A DNA stretch of 64,000 bases from Chryseobacterium bernardetii (lineage in GTDB: Bacteria; Bacteroidota; Bacteroidia; Flavobacteriales; Weeksellaceae), in contig NZ_CP033932.1 of NCBI RefSeq assembly GCF_003815975.1, forward strand, positions 3,515,501 through 3,579,500, in the 5' to 3' direction. Below the pieces are notes generated by a model. That model was not told the DNA's origin, ran no database searches, and saw only the letters and a program-made list of their open reading frames with translations. Position numbers and translations under genes: made by a program. Below, piece by piece: positions 32,256-40,441 of this stretch (positions are counted from its first letter, which is position 1; the number at the start of each line of letters is the position of its first letter).

Positions 32256-34103
32256 TTAAAGATTGTTTTCAATGGCTCCTGCATTTTCCCTGTATAGCTC
32301 AATAGGCTTGTTCAGTAAAACTGCTATAATGGTCATCTGTTTATCCAGCCTTTCTTTTGGGATATCGATGTAAATGATGCCTGGTCTTTCACTCCAGTAA
32401 AGTTTATTGTAAATGGTATGAGTAAGCATACTGCCATCGCCTACAATTCTTATCCTGGCTATATCATTTTTTATACCTTTTAGAGCAATCGGTCCGGTAG
32501 GGATTCCTTCTACAAAAAGATAAAGAGTCTGCCTGTCTTTTGACAAGGCGCTCATTCCTGGAAAATGACCATCTGGTAGCCCTTTTCCTGTTTCAAACAG
32601 AGCCTCCGCATGTTTACTTATCCATTGAAGGGTTTCCGTATTGGTTTTAGGGGTTTTCTTGATTTTCATGTCAAGTCCGTCATTGGTTAACCCATCATGC
32701 GTCACTAAATTATGATCATAGTTCAAAGCATTGGCTATATTGTAGACTGCTTCCTGCGTATTTTTTAATTCCAGGATTTCGGTAAGGGAATGCTCTTCTT
32801 TATCAAACTCTTTGAGAAAAACAGGCGGAGTTTCAAAGGTAACTTCTGCAACGGTAACATCTTTGTCAAATTTTACATTGGATAAGTTTAAAGTAAGTGT
32901 TTTTTCAGCATTATAATCTGTTGTAACAACTGCAGATGGATCTCCAATGATGTGTACTGAAAGAGGTTTTGTTGCCAATCCATAGATCTTTGTAAAACTT
33001 TTGGCTTCATCAAGATAAAGAAATAAAGATTTTTTAGAGGTTGACAAAGATGATTTCCCTTTGTAATTGTCAAAAGGAACTCCCTGGGTTGTTTCGTAAA
33101 TGGCATGCTGATTTTTAGAGGTCCAGCGTCCAAGGTTTTTAAGAATTTCAATTTGTTCTTCCGGAATAGTACCGTCTGATTTCGGACCAATATCAAGCAA
33201 AAGGTTTCCGCCCATACTGATTACATCAGCAAGGGTTCTTACAATCATATTGGGTGTTTTATAATTCTTGTCATAGGGCTGATATCCCCATGAGTCATTG
33301 ATGGTGTAGCAAAGTTCCCAATACGGATTTTGTGGCGGAACTACCGGGATGCCCTGTTCAGGAGTGTCATAATCTCCATGGCTGTTGAGCCTTGAATTGA
33401 TGATGATGTCAGGATTGTATTTTTTGAGTAAATTTAAGGTTTGAGAGGCTTTCCATTCTTCAGAAGTATGTTCCCAGTCTCCGTCAAACCAAAGCAGGTC
33501 CGGAGAATATTGGGAAGAAAGTTCATGAAGTTGACTTTGGTAATAACTGATGAAATTCTGCCAGCATGCCGGGTCATTTTTGAGTTCGTAACGCTTTTTT
33601 GTCCGTGTATTGATATTGTAATACGGATGGCTCCAATCTGGCAGCGAGAAATACAAACCTGTTTTTAAATCAGACTTTTTCAATGCAGAAACAAAAGGAC
33701 TTAAGACATCTTTTTTTGCCAGTGAATGTTGCGGGATGCTTATCGTCTTTTCTGCCTTTGAGTTCCACAGTGAAACTCCGTCATGATGTTTTGCTGTAAT
33801 GACAGCATATTTTGCTCCGGATTCTTTGATAAGGTTTACCCATTGCTCCGGTTGATATTTAGAAGCCGAAAAACCATTCAGCTGCTTCATATAATTTTCA
33901 TGATTAATATAATTATTGAAGAATGACCAGGATTCGGAGATTCCGTTAACAGAATAAATTCCCCAATGAATAAAAATCCCCAGTTTAGCGTTTTTAAACC
34001 ATTCCATTTTTTTGCTGTTGTCAGCTGTTTGACCCTGCGCACTGATATTATGGGCAGATAATATCAGTCCAAGGAAAACAGCTTTAAGCAGACTGTTTTT
34101 CAT
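32256..34103 (-). CDS. Secreted alpha-L-fucosidase (GH29)
   Basis: A 615-residue exported glycosidase. A signal peptide ends near ISAQG. The GH29 barrel follows, with the motifs WFKNAKLGIFIHWGIYS, ITAKHHDGVSLW and GLYFSLPDW. The catalytic nucleophile is predicted as Asp207 in PDLLWFDGDWE. The region after residue ~345 carries repeated beta domains, with two GxPxG-type segments (TTQGVPFDNYKGKSSLS and TGKGLPDGHFPGMSALS). It releases fucose from host or environmental glycans. It stands alone, with no SusC/SusD genes beside it, so it is not part of an obvious utilisation locus. It is divergent from the RiPP locus. Confidence 0.94.
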   Translation of the reverse strand: MKNSLLKAVFLGLILSAHNISAQGQTADNSKKMEWFKNAKLGIFIHWGIYSVNGISESWSFFNNYINHENYMKQLNGFSASKYQPEQWVNLIKESGAKYAVITAKHHDGVSLWNSKAEKTISIPQHSLAKKDVLSPFVSALKKSDLKTGLYFSLPDWSHPYYNINTRTKKRYELKNDPACWQNFISYYQSQLHELSSQYSPDLLWFDGDWEHTSEEWKASQTLNLLKKYNPDIIINSRLNSHGDYDTPEQGIPVVPPQNPYWELCYTINDSWGYQPYDKNYKTPNMIVRTLADVISMGGNLLLDIGPKSDGTIPEEQIEILKNLGRWTSKNQHAIYETTQGVPFDNYKGKSSLSTSKKSLFLYLDEAKSFTKIYGLATKPLSVHIIGDPSAVVTTDYNAEKTLTLNLSNVKFDKDVTVAEVTFETPPVFLKEFDKEEHSLTEILELKNTQEAVYNIANALNYDHNLVTHDGLTNDGLDMKIKKTPKTNTETLQWISKHAEALFETGKGLPDGHFPGMSALSKDRQTLYLFVEGIPTGPIALKGIKNDIARIRIVGDGSMLTHTIYNKLYWSERPGIIYIDIPKERLDKQMTIIAVLLNKPIELYRENAGAIENNL

Positions 34104-34253
34104 ATATAGTTTTATTTGCCGTTAAATATAAATAAAGAAACCATTACAGGATGAAATAGTTTCTGATATTTACTGATAATTATTATTAAAATGTTTCTTA
34201 TTGTTGTATTTTTATAAATGGAACGTTTATTGTAAATTTTTTCTAAAAGCATT

Positions 34254-34475
34254 ATGAAAATTCCAGTATTATTGATGACCAGTTTATTAGCGGTAGGGGT
34301 TTCTGCACAAACTGCAAAACCTGTCCAAACTAAAAAGCCGGTGAAAAAAGTTAAAAAAGCAGCTCCAATACCTGAAAGTCCGGAGAAGCCAAAACCAGTT
34401 ACGCCTAAAGCAATTGTTAAAAAGGACAGCATGAAGATCAGCCATTTTTCCTGCCCGGCCTGTGGAATGGGGTAG
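34254..34475 (+). CDS. Chryseobasin-like MNIO RiPP precursor peptide
   Basis: A 73-residue peptide. It has a signal-like N-terminus (MKIPVLLMTSLLAVGVSAQ), a long Lys/Pro-rich middle (residues 22-57), and a short C-terminus ending SHFSCPACGMG with Cys67 and Cys70. The next gene, a DUF692 (MNIO) enzyme, starts only 3 bases after its stop codon. From memory, the Chryseobacterium precursor ChrA modified by the MNIO enzyme ChrH also has cysteines near the C-terminus. The core is therefore probably SCPACGMG or a part of it. A secretory signal on a RiPP precursor is a feature of many small DUF692-linked peptides. The product and its role (metal binding, signalling or toxin) are unknown. Confidence 0.8.
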   Translation: MKIPVLLMTSLLAVGVSAQTAKPVQTKKPVKKVKKAAPIPESPEKPKPVTPKAIVKKDSMKISHFSCPACGMG

Positions 34476-34478
34476 AGT

Positions 34479-35576
34479 ATGGGAAAACCACTGTTAGGAT
34501 TATCCATGATGGCAGAAGCAGAATTTCTTTCTGCTGTTTTACCTTTACTGCAAGGCAATTCTGTTGAAGTGCTTGAATGGTCATTTGATACATTCTACAA
34601 TAGCCAGGAACCTAATTGGCTGAGCGACCTTCTTAATTTTTATGCTGAAAATGATCGCTTGGTTGGGCATGGAGTGTATTATTCTTTATTTGATGCCCGA
34701 TGGACCGAAAGACAGGAAATTTGGCTGAAAAAATTAAAAGAAGAGTTTCGTAAAAGAAAATATAACCATATTACGGAACATTTCGGTTTTATGAATACCG
34801 AAAATTTTCATCAGGGAGTACCATTACCGGTTTCTCTGCATCCTGAAATTGTAGAGATAGGAAAAGACAGGCTTTACCGATTGCAGGATGCAGTACAGGT
34901 TCCTGTAGGAATAGAAAACCTTGCTTTCTCTTTCTCATTGAATGACGTTATGGAGCAGGGAATCTTTCTTGATAGACTTACGGAGGATATTGAAGGATTC
35001 TTAATTCTTGATCTTCATAATATCTACTGCCAGTCCTGTAATTTTGAAGTTGAAATGTCAGAAATCATCAAATTATATCCGTTGGATAAAGTGAAGGAAA
35101 TCCACTTGTCAGGCGGGAGCTGGCAGGAAAGTATATATGGAAAGAAATTAATAAGAAGAGATACACATGATGATGAAATTCCTGAAGCTATCCTATCTGT
35201 ACTTCCCTCGGTTTTGCTTCAATGTAAAAATCTGGAATATGTTATCATCGAAAGATTGGGGAACACCATCAATACACGTGAAAAAAAGAAGCGTTTTCTG
35301 GATGATTTTTTAAAGGTCAAGGCATTGATTGATTCATCAGGGTTGGAAATTCAGAATAAAAATTCCTGGACAAAGAAAGAATTACATTTTCCGGAAAGTC
35401 CTTTGGAAAATATAATTTTACATGAAGAACAAACTTTACTCACAAAACTACTGTTCGATAATGTAGAAGCCGAATGTATCAAAAATCATAAGTTTCATTA
35501 TTTTAAAACTGAAAATTGGAGTCCTGAAATGATTCTTACCGCCCAGAATATCATTAAAAAGTGGAATCCCTATTAA
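34479..35576 (+). CDS. DUF692-family multinuclear iron oxidase (MNIO)
   Basis: A 365-residue enzyme of the TIM-barrel DUF692 family, which uses two or three iron ions to modify cysteine-containing peptides. Likely metal ligands are His64 (VGHGVYYS), Glu100-His101 (ITEHFGF), Glu146-Asn147 (GIENLAFSF), Asp178/His180 (LDLHNIY), Glu208-His209 (EIHLSGG) and Asp228/His230/Asp231 (RRDTHDDEI). The family is usually about 280-300 residues. The extra C-terminal ~80 residues may replace the separate partner protein (ChrI/MbnC type), which is absent here. It is tightly coupled to the precursor gene upstream and followed after 36 bases by a DUF1772 membrane protein. Confidence 0.88.
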   Translation: MGKPLLGLSMMAEAEFLSAVLPLLQGNSVEVLEWSFDTFYNSQEPNWLSDLLNFYAENDRLVGHGVYYSLFDARWTERQEIWLKKLKEEFRKRKYNHITEHFGFMNTENFHQGVPLPVSLHPEIVEIGKDRLYRLQDAVQVPVGIENLAFSFSLNDVMEQGIFLDRLTEDIEGFLILDLHNIYCQSCNFEVEMSEIIKLYPLDKVKEIHLSGGSWQESIYGKKLIRRDTHDDEIPEAILSVLPSVLLQCKNLEYVIIERLGNTINTREKKKRFLDDFLKVKALIDSSGLEIQNKNSWTKKELHFPESPLENIILHEEQTLLTKLLFDNVEAECIKNHKFHYFKTENWSPEMILTAQNIIKKWNPY

Positions 35577-35612
35577 AAACGATAATCCTCTGGTAACCAC
35601 AAACCAAATTAT

Positions 35613-36104
35613 ATGAAAATGACAACCGTATTATTAATCATCACAGCTGTACTTGCGGCACTTATTGCCGGGCTTTTTTATGCTTATTCCTGCTCTGTAG
35701 TACTAGGGTTAGGTAAGTTATCCGATGCTGAATATCTGAGGGCTATGCAGAATATCAACCGTGAAATTCTGAATCCTGTCTTTTTTCTGAGCTTTATGGG
35801 AACGGCCATTTTTCTTCCTGTATCTACTTTCTTCCTGCGAGGGGAGCAACCTGTCTTTATTTTGCTTTTATTGGCTACATTGGCCTATCTGATAGGTGTT
35901 TTCGGGGTTACAGTAGTTGGAAATGTTCCTATGAATGACCAGCTTGAACAATTTGATATTTCAGGCTCCACTGTTGAAGCGATTAAGCAAATGCGTGATA
36001 ATTTTGAGAGCAGATGGAATTTCCTGAATAATCTAAGAACAGCTTTTTCGGTAATCACCATAACGCTAACGGTTTGTGCCTGTATTTGGTATAAAGAGTT
36101 GTAA
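35613..36104 (+). CDS. DUF1772 membrane protein
   Basis: A 163-residue inner-membrane protein with four hydrophobic segments: LLIITAVLAALIAGLFYAYSCSVVLGL, FFLSFMGTAIFLPVSTFFL, FILLLLATLAYLIGVFGVTVVG and FSVITITLTVCACIW. NVPMNDQLEQF after helix 3 and the SRWNFLNNLRTAFS block are typical of DUF1772, the anthrone-oxygenase-like family. It starts 36 bases after the MNIO gene and is probably in the same transcript. A role in maturation or immunity is possible but unproven, since DUF1772 proteins are common outside RiPP loci. Confidence 0.85.
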   Translation: MKMTTVLLIITAVLAALIAGLFYAYSCSVVLGLGKLSDAEYLRAMQNINREILNPVFFLSFMGTAIFLPVSTFFLRGEQPVFILLLLATLAYLIGVFGVTVVGNVPMNDQLEQFDISGSTVEAIKQMRDNFESRWNFLNNLRTAFSVITITLTVCACIWYKEL

Positions 36105-36241
36105 AGAAAATTCTATAATGGGTGGAAATACCATAAGATAAAATTCAGTGTTTTTACGGATTGACTGAAGTGTATTTTATGCAGAAATTTGTGTTGTTAG
36201 TAAGAAGAAATTTAATCAGTAATGAATTTTGAAAAAAAATA

Positions 36242-36262
36242 ATAACCACGACGACTCAAATT
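36242..36262. repeat. Copy 2 of a 21-base intergenic motif
   Basis: This copy matches 31611-31631 at 18 of 21 positions. Here it precedes a plus-strand terminator hairpin by about 14 bases. Confidence 0.45.
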
Positions 36263-36275
36263 CAAATTGAAAAAG

Positions 36276-36300
36276 CAGCTCCATTCGGAGCTGCCTTTTT
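36276..36300. terminator. Terminator between DUF1772 gene and rpe
   Basis: GCAGCTCC pairs with GGAGCTGC around an ATTC loop. CTTTTT follows on the plus strand, and T residues also occur on the minus strand. It is probably bidirectional between convergent genes. Confidence 0.85.
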
Positions 36301-36320
36301 ATGTTTAAACTTGTTTATCT

Positions 36321-36971
36321 TTAGATTTTCAAAAGCTCAATGGTTCTTTCCGGGCTTTCAGCAGAGAAAACTGCATTTCCGGCAACTAAAACATCAGCTC
36401 CTGCTTCAAAAAGCTTGGAGGCATTATCAAGATTTACTCCGCCATCTACTTCAATAAGAGCAGTAGAATTGTTGCTTAAGATTAAATCTTTGGTTTCAGC
36501 AATCTTCTTATAGGTGTTTTCAATGAATTTTTGACCTCCAAATCCAGGGTTTACACTCATTAACAGTACAAGATCCACATCCGCAATAATGTCTTCAAGC
36601 ATTAACACGGGAGTAGATGGATTTAAAACAACACCTGCTTTTGCTCCTTTGCTCTGAATGTGGTGAATGGTTCTGTGAAGGTGGGTGCATGCTTCATAAT
36701 GTACAGATACAAGGTCAGCTCCATGGTTGATGAATTCATCAACATATTTTTCAGGCTCCACGATCATCAGGTGAACGTCCACGAATTTTTTAGCATGCTG
36801 CTGAACGGTTTTCATCACCGGAAAACCAAATGAAATGTTAGGTACAAATCTACCGTCCATTACATCAATATGGAACCAGTCTGCCTGGGACCTGTTCAGC
36901 ATTTCAATATCTCTTTGCAGATTCCCGAAGTCTGCGGATAAAAGGGATGGAGCAATAAGCTTCGTTTTCAT
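36321..36971 (-). CDS. rpe: Ribulose-phosphate 3-epimerase
   Basis: A 216-residue TIM-barrel enzyme that interconverts ribulose-5-phosphate and xylulose-5-phosphate. Hallmarks are IAPSLLSADFGNL, WFHIDVMDGRFVPNISFG, VDVHLMI, LMSVNPGFGGQKF and IEVDGGVN, covering the metal- and phosphate-binding residues. Full length for the family. It ends at the shared terminator after the DUF1772 gene. It lies 36 bases downstream of a small membrane-protein gene in the same direction. Confidence 0.96.
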   Translation of the reverse strand: MKTKLIAPSLLSADFGNLQRDIEMLNRSQADWFHIDVMDGRFVPNISFGFPVMKTVQQHAKKFVDVHLMIVEPEKYVDEFINHGADLVSVHYEACTHLHRTIHHIQSKGAKAGVVLNPSTPVLMLEDIIADVDLVLLMSVNPGFGGQKFIENTYKKIAETKDLILSNNSTALIEVDGGVNLDNASKLFEAGADVLVAGNAVFSAESPERTIELLKI

Positions 36972-37007
36972 TTTTACTTTTTATACTTTTACTTAGATTT
37001 CTCTCTT

Positions 37008-37307
37008 TTATGAAGGGTTAGCAACCAGAAAATAATATAAGGAAATGCTTCCAAGAGTAACTATTTCTATGACTGTTAACTTAATATTATTAATTTTAAT
37101 AACTAACAATCTGTCAATTATAAATAATCCTAAAGGTACAATACTGACAATGAATAACATTTCAAGAATCATATTGTATGGGGATCCGGTTTTAGGTGGA
37201 TCAAACAGCTTGTATATACTTAAAAATGCTATATAACTGAAGAAAAGAGCACTTAAAATGGATATAAAAGTTGGTTTGCGGACTACATGATAAAAGACAG
37301 CTTTCAT
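37008..37307 (-). CDS. Small membrane protein, three predicted helices
   Basis: A 99-residue protein with hydrophobic segments near residues 12-30, 47-67 and 80-95. It starts 1 base after the stop codon of the M42 peptidase gene, so it is almost certainly co-transcribed with it. No family is recognised. The close coupling hints at a shared function, but nothing in the sequence shows what it is. Confidence 0.7.
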   Translation of the reverse strand: MKAVFYHVVRKPTFISILSALFFSYIAFLSIYKLFDPPKTGSPYNMILEMLFIVSIVPLGLFIIDRLLVIKINNIKLTVIEIVTLGSISLYYFLVANPS

Positions 37308-37308
37308 C

Positions 37309-38382
37309 TTAATGATACTTCAGTTTCATTTCAGGTTTAATCTTCAGAACTGTTTCGTAGATCAGTTTAATAACATTTGCCACGTCTTCTTTAGATACCA
37401 TTTCTACTGTTGTATGCATATAGCGCAAAGGTAAGGAAATTAAAGCACTTGGTACGCCGCCGTTAGAATGAGCAAATGCGTCAGTGTCTGTTCCTGTTGC
37501 TCTGCTTGCTGCTGCCCTCTGATAAGGGATTTTCTTTGTTTTCGCAGTATCAATGATCAATTCTCTGATGGTATGATGAATACTTGGTGCAAAGAATACC
37601 ACAGGCCCTGCGCCACATTTCTGGTCTCCTTCTTTTTTCTTTTCGATCATTGGAGTAGTGGTATCATGTGTTACATCAGTTACAATGGCAATATTGGGTT
37701 TTATGGTGTCGGCAATCATATCTGCCCCATATAACCCTACCTCTTCCTGCACAGAATTGGTGATATAAAGACCAAACGGAATAGTTTTTTTATTTTCTTT
37801 TAAAAGTCTTGCCACTTCAGCAATCATAAAACCTCCGATTCTGTTATCCAGTGCTCTGCATACAAAATATCTGTCATTCATTTCAAAGAACTCGTCAGGA
37901 TAAGTAATCATACATCCTACAAAGATTCCCATTTCCTCTACTTCTTTTTTGGAAGTCGCTCCGCAGTCAATAAAGATATTTTCGATTTTAGGAGTAGGTT
38001 CGTTCTGGTTGGTTCTTGTATGAATAGCCGGCCATCCGAATACACCCTTTACAATTCCGTTTTCTCCGTGAATGTGTACTACTTTTGATGGAGCGATGGT
38101 CTGGTCTGAACCTCCGTTTCTGATTACATAAATCAATCCGTCATCCGTAATATAGTTTACATACCACGAGATTTCATCAGCATGTGCTTCAATCACTACT
38201 TTAAATTCAGCCTCAGGATTAATGATACCGTAGCATGTTCCGTAATGATCCACTTCAATCTTGTCTACATAAGGTCTGATATAGTCCATCCATACTTCCT
38301 GTCCTTTGTGTTCATAACCGGTTGGAGATGAAGTGTTTAAATATTTCTCTAAAAATTTCAAAGATTTCTTTTCAAATTTCAT
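37309..38382 (-). CDS. M42-family metallo-aminopeptidase
   Basis: A 357-residue cytoplasmic peptidase of the M42 (FrvX/TET-like) family. The dizinc and catalytic motifs are visible as VIEAHADEISWYV, CRALDNRIGG, NSVQEEVGLYGAD, IVTDVTHDT and a late THTDAFAHS-like segment read as TGTDTDAFAH. These enzymes form large tetrahedral complexes and trim peptides to amino acids. Full length for the family. The gene is divergent from the DUF4294 gene, with about 50 bases between the two start codons. Confidence 0.94.
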   Translation of the reverse strand: MKFEKKSLKFLEKYLNTSSPTGYEHKGQEVWMDYIRPYVDKIEVDHYGTCYGIINPEAEFKVVIEAHADEISWYVNYITDDGLIYVIRNGGSDQTIAPSKVVHIHGENGIVKGVFGWPAIHTRTNQNEPTPKIENIFIDCGATSKKEVEEMGIFVGCMITYPDEFFEMNDRYFVCRALDNRIGGFMIAEVARLLKENKKTIPFGLYITNSVQEEVGLYGADMIADTIKPNIAIVTDVTHDTTTPMIEKKKEGDQKCGAGPVVFFAPSIHHTIRELIIDTAKTKKIPYQRAAASRATGTDTDAFAHSNGGVPSALISLPLRYMHTTVEMVSKEDVANVIKLIYETVLKIKPEMKLKYH

Positions 38383-38433
38383 AAAAAGGAATGATTTTTG
38401 CGTTTAATTTTTGTTCTTATAAGTGTAAAAATA

Positions 38434-39138
38434 ATGAATTTTAGTAAGAGTATCTGTCTTTTTATGTTCTTTTTTGGAGTCAGTGTTTTTGGGCAGAAAG
38501 ATACTGTGGTGGCAAAACCGCTGAATCAATACCCCGCTGGATCTTTGAAAGTAGATGAATTTGGCAATAAATATTATTACGACGAACAGCAGAAAGTAAA
38601 GGTCTATGAAGTAAACGGAGAACCTGTAGTAGTAATGGATGAATTGGTTTTGGTTAATAAACCGAGGTTTAATAATCAGCTGGATAAAAACTACTATTAT
38701 TTCTTAAATAAGAAGTTATACAGAGTATATCCGTTATTTGTAACTGCGCTACAGCAATACAGGGACATTCAGGTAGACATGAATGACATGGATAATAAAG
38801 CCAAGAGGAAGTTCGTAAGAGAAAGACAGAATATGCTTGCCGATCAATATGAAAAGCAACTGAGAGATCTTACCACTACCGAAGGTCAGGTTTTTGCCAA
38901 GCTGATGAACAGAGCTACCGGTAAAAATGTATACGAAATCATTAAAGAATTAAGAGGTGGATTTAGTGCTTTTTGGTGGAATTTGAAAGGAAAGATGGCG
39001 GATATTGACTTGAAGGAGCGGTATGACCCCCATAAAAACAGAACAGATGAATTTGTGGAATCATTGCTGCAGTCTAACTGGAATTCAGGGTATTTGAAAC
39101 CTTATCCGGGAGCAAGTGATTTTAAAGTAAAGAAATAA
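38434..39138 (+). CDS. DUF4294 exported protein
   Basis: 234 residues from the ATG at 38434; an upstream TTG at 38398 is unlikely because the signal peptide starts here (MNFSKSICLFMFFFGVSVFGQ). The mature part has a Tyr-rich segment (YYYFLNKKLYRVYPLFVTAL) and a basic helical domain (DNKAKRKFVRERQNMLADQYEKQLRDLT). It matches the Bacteroidota DUF4294 family. It is periplasmic or membrane-associated; function is unknown. It ends in a 12-bp bidirectional terminator. Confidence 0.85.
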   Translation: MNFSKSICLFMFFFGVSVFGQKDTVVAKPLNQYPAGSLKVDEFGNKYYYDEQQKVKVYEVNGEPVVVMDELVLVNKPRFNNQLDKNYYYFLNKKLYRVYPLFVTALQQYRDIQVDMNDMDNKAKRKFVRERQNMLADQYEKQLRDLTTTEGQVFAKLMNRATGKNVYEIIKELRGGFSAFWWNLKGKMADIDLKERYDPHKNRTDEFVESLLQSNWNSGYLKPYPGASDFKVKK

Positions 39139-39146
39139 TAAAATAC

Positions 39147-39174
39147 AATTCCTGTAAGCACACTTACAGGAATT
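39147..39174. terminator. 12-bp bidirectional terminator overlapping the NUDIX stop codon
   Basis: Perfect stem 39147-39158/39163-39174 with a CACA loop, followed by TTTCTTTT on the plus strand. The stop codon of the convergent NUDIX gene (39164-39166) lies inside the right arm. Confidence 0.85.
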
Positions 39175-39580
39175 TTTCTTTTAATTTATCGAATACGATT
39201 TTATCTATAGGAAGCGGGAAAGGATTATCCGGCCTGTCAATGTCTATCCATTCTGTTTTTTCAATACAGGGATCTAAAATAAGAAAATCCTTTTCATCAA
39301 TAATATTTACAATATAGTATATGGTAAGGAGCTGCTCATTTTCTCTGAAACGGGAAACCAGAAAGTTTTCCTGAGTGTAGAAATGTTCTACAATATCTAC
39401 TTTCACATTCAGTTCTTCATCAAATTCACGATGCAGGCATTCTAATGTTCCTTCACCGTATTCCAATCCGCCACCAGGAAATTTCACTAAAGGTTCGCCG
39501 GCATATTCTTCAAATAAAGTGAGTACTTTCTTGTCTTTTACAGCACAGCCATACACTCTAATGTTGATCTTGTCTATCAT
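39164..39580 (-). CDS. NUDIX hydrolase
   Basis: A 138-residue enzyme with a NUDIX box at residues 37-58 (GGLEYGEGTLECLHREFDEE, then LNV). The core REFDEE, which binds the metal, is intact. The final glycine of the consensus is replaced by Asn. NUDIX enzymes hydrolyse nucleoside diphosphates linked to another group; the substrate cannot be assigned. It is a single gene convergent with the DUF4294 gene. Confidence 0.92.
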   Translation of the reverse strand: MIDKINIRVYGCAVKDKKVLTLFEEYAGEPLVKFPGGGLEYGEGTLECLHREFDEELNVKVDIVEHFYTQENFLVSRFRENEQLLTIYYIVNIIDEKDFLILDPCIEKTEWIDIDRPDNPFPLPIDKIVFDKLKEKFL

Positions 39581-39681
39581 ATATATAATGTATAATATTT
39601 TGTATAGCTAAGGTAATGAATTTTTTGTGAGGACTGTAGCGGTAAAAGCAAAATACTGAAAAAGCAAATGAGTCCATACCG

Positions 39682-40356
39682 TTATAGTTTTATAGCATTA
39701 ATCATCTCCCTTTTTCCCGGAGGACCTTGTTTTTTTTCTACCTTAAAGTTCAGTTCCTGAAGGATTCTTCTTACGCTTCCTTTAGAGGAGTAGGTTGTTA
39801 ATAATCCGTTAATGGCCATTTTGTCAGCTACCAGCTCAAATAATGGCTTTTCCCAAAGATCGGGCTGTACCCTTGCACCGAAACAGTCGAAATAAACAAG
39901 GTTGATTTCAGGCAGATCTATGTTCTTCAAGTCGAAAAAGTCACATTCTATCTTTTTAAGGTTGAATCCGCTAATGATTTCTTCTGACTTTTCCCAATCT
40001 GCCAGATGAATTTTCTGATAAATATTTTTGAACTCAGGGTTATCAAAAAGTTCAAAGTAGGCCAAATCCTTAACTTCAGATTCATTTATGGGGTATTTTT
40101 CGAGTGAAAAATAATTGATGACATGATTTTTGTCAGTTTTTAAATATTCATTAATTGTCACTAAAACATTCAAACCTGTTCCAAAACCGAGTTCTAAAAT
40201 ATTAATTTCGCAATCATTTATTAAATTTAATCCATTTTTGATAAACACGTGTTCTGCTTCCTGAAGAGCCCCGTGGTGAGAATGGTAGTTTTCATTTAAA
40301 TCACTGATAAACAGTGTTTTACTTCCGTCGTTTGTGGTTTTAATCTCTCTTTTCAA
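39682..40356 (-). CDS. mnmD: tRNA 5-methylaminomethyl-2-thiouridine methyltransferase MnmD
   Basis: A 224-residue SAM-dependent methyltransferase. Motif I is ELGFGTGLN (55-63). The C-terminal region YFDCFGARVQPDLWEKPLF, then YSSKGSVRRIL and GPPGKREM, is diagnostic of the MnmD (DUF752) half of E. coli MnmC. It acts on the wobble uridine of certain tRNAs. The oxidase half (MnmC1) is absent, as in many stand-alone MnmD proteins. It is divergent from ilvE. Confidence 0.93.
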   Translation of the reverse strand: MKREIKTTNDGSKTLFISDLNENYHSHHGALQEAEHVFIKNGLNLINDCEINILELGFGTGLNVLVTINEYLKTDKNHVINYFSLEKYPINESEVKDLAYFELFDNPEFKNIYQKIHLADWEKSEEIISGFNLKKIECDFFDLKNIDLPEINLVYFDCFGARVQPDLWEKPLFELVADKMAINGLLTTYSSKGSVRRILQELNFKVEKKQGPPGKREMINAIKL

Positions 40357-40369
40357 GGTAATTTTTTGT

Positions 40370-40416
40370 CAAATTTACTCTAAAATTTTTATATTTAGAA
40401 AATTATGTTAAATTTG
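40370..40416. promoter_or_regulatory. Divergent -7 boxes for mnmD and ilvE
   Basis: On the minus strand TAAATTTG (40370-40377) lies 14 bases before the mnmD ATG. On the plus strand TAAATTTG (40409-40416) lies 25 bases before the ilvE ATG. Neither has a clear TTG partner. Confidence 0.5.
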
Positions 40417-40441
40417 TAGAACATCGTAAAAATTTTAAAAA

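Noticed and set aside
32256..34103. Polysaccharide-utilisation locus around the fucosidase
   Set aside because: No SusC/SusD pair or other glycosidase adjoins it, and the propeller kinase lies 9 kb away.
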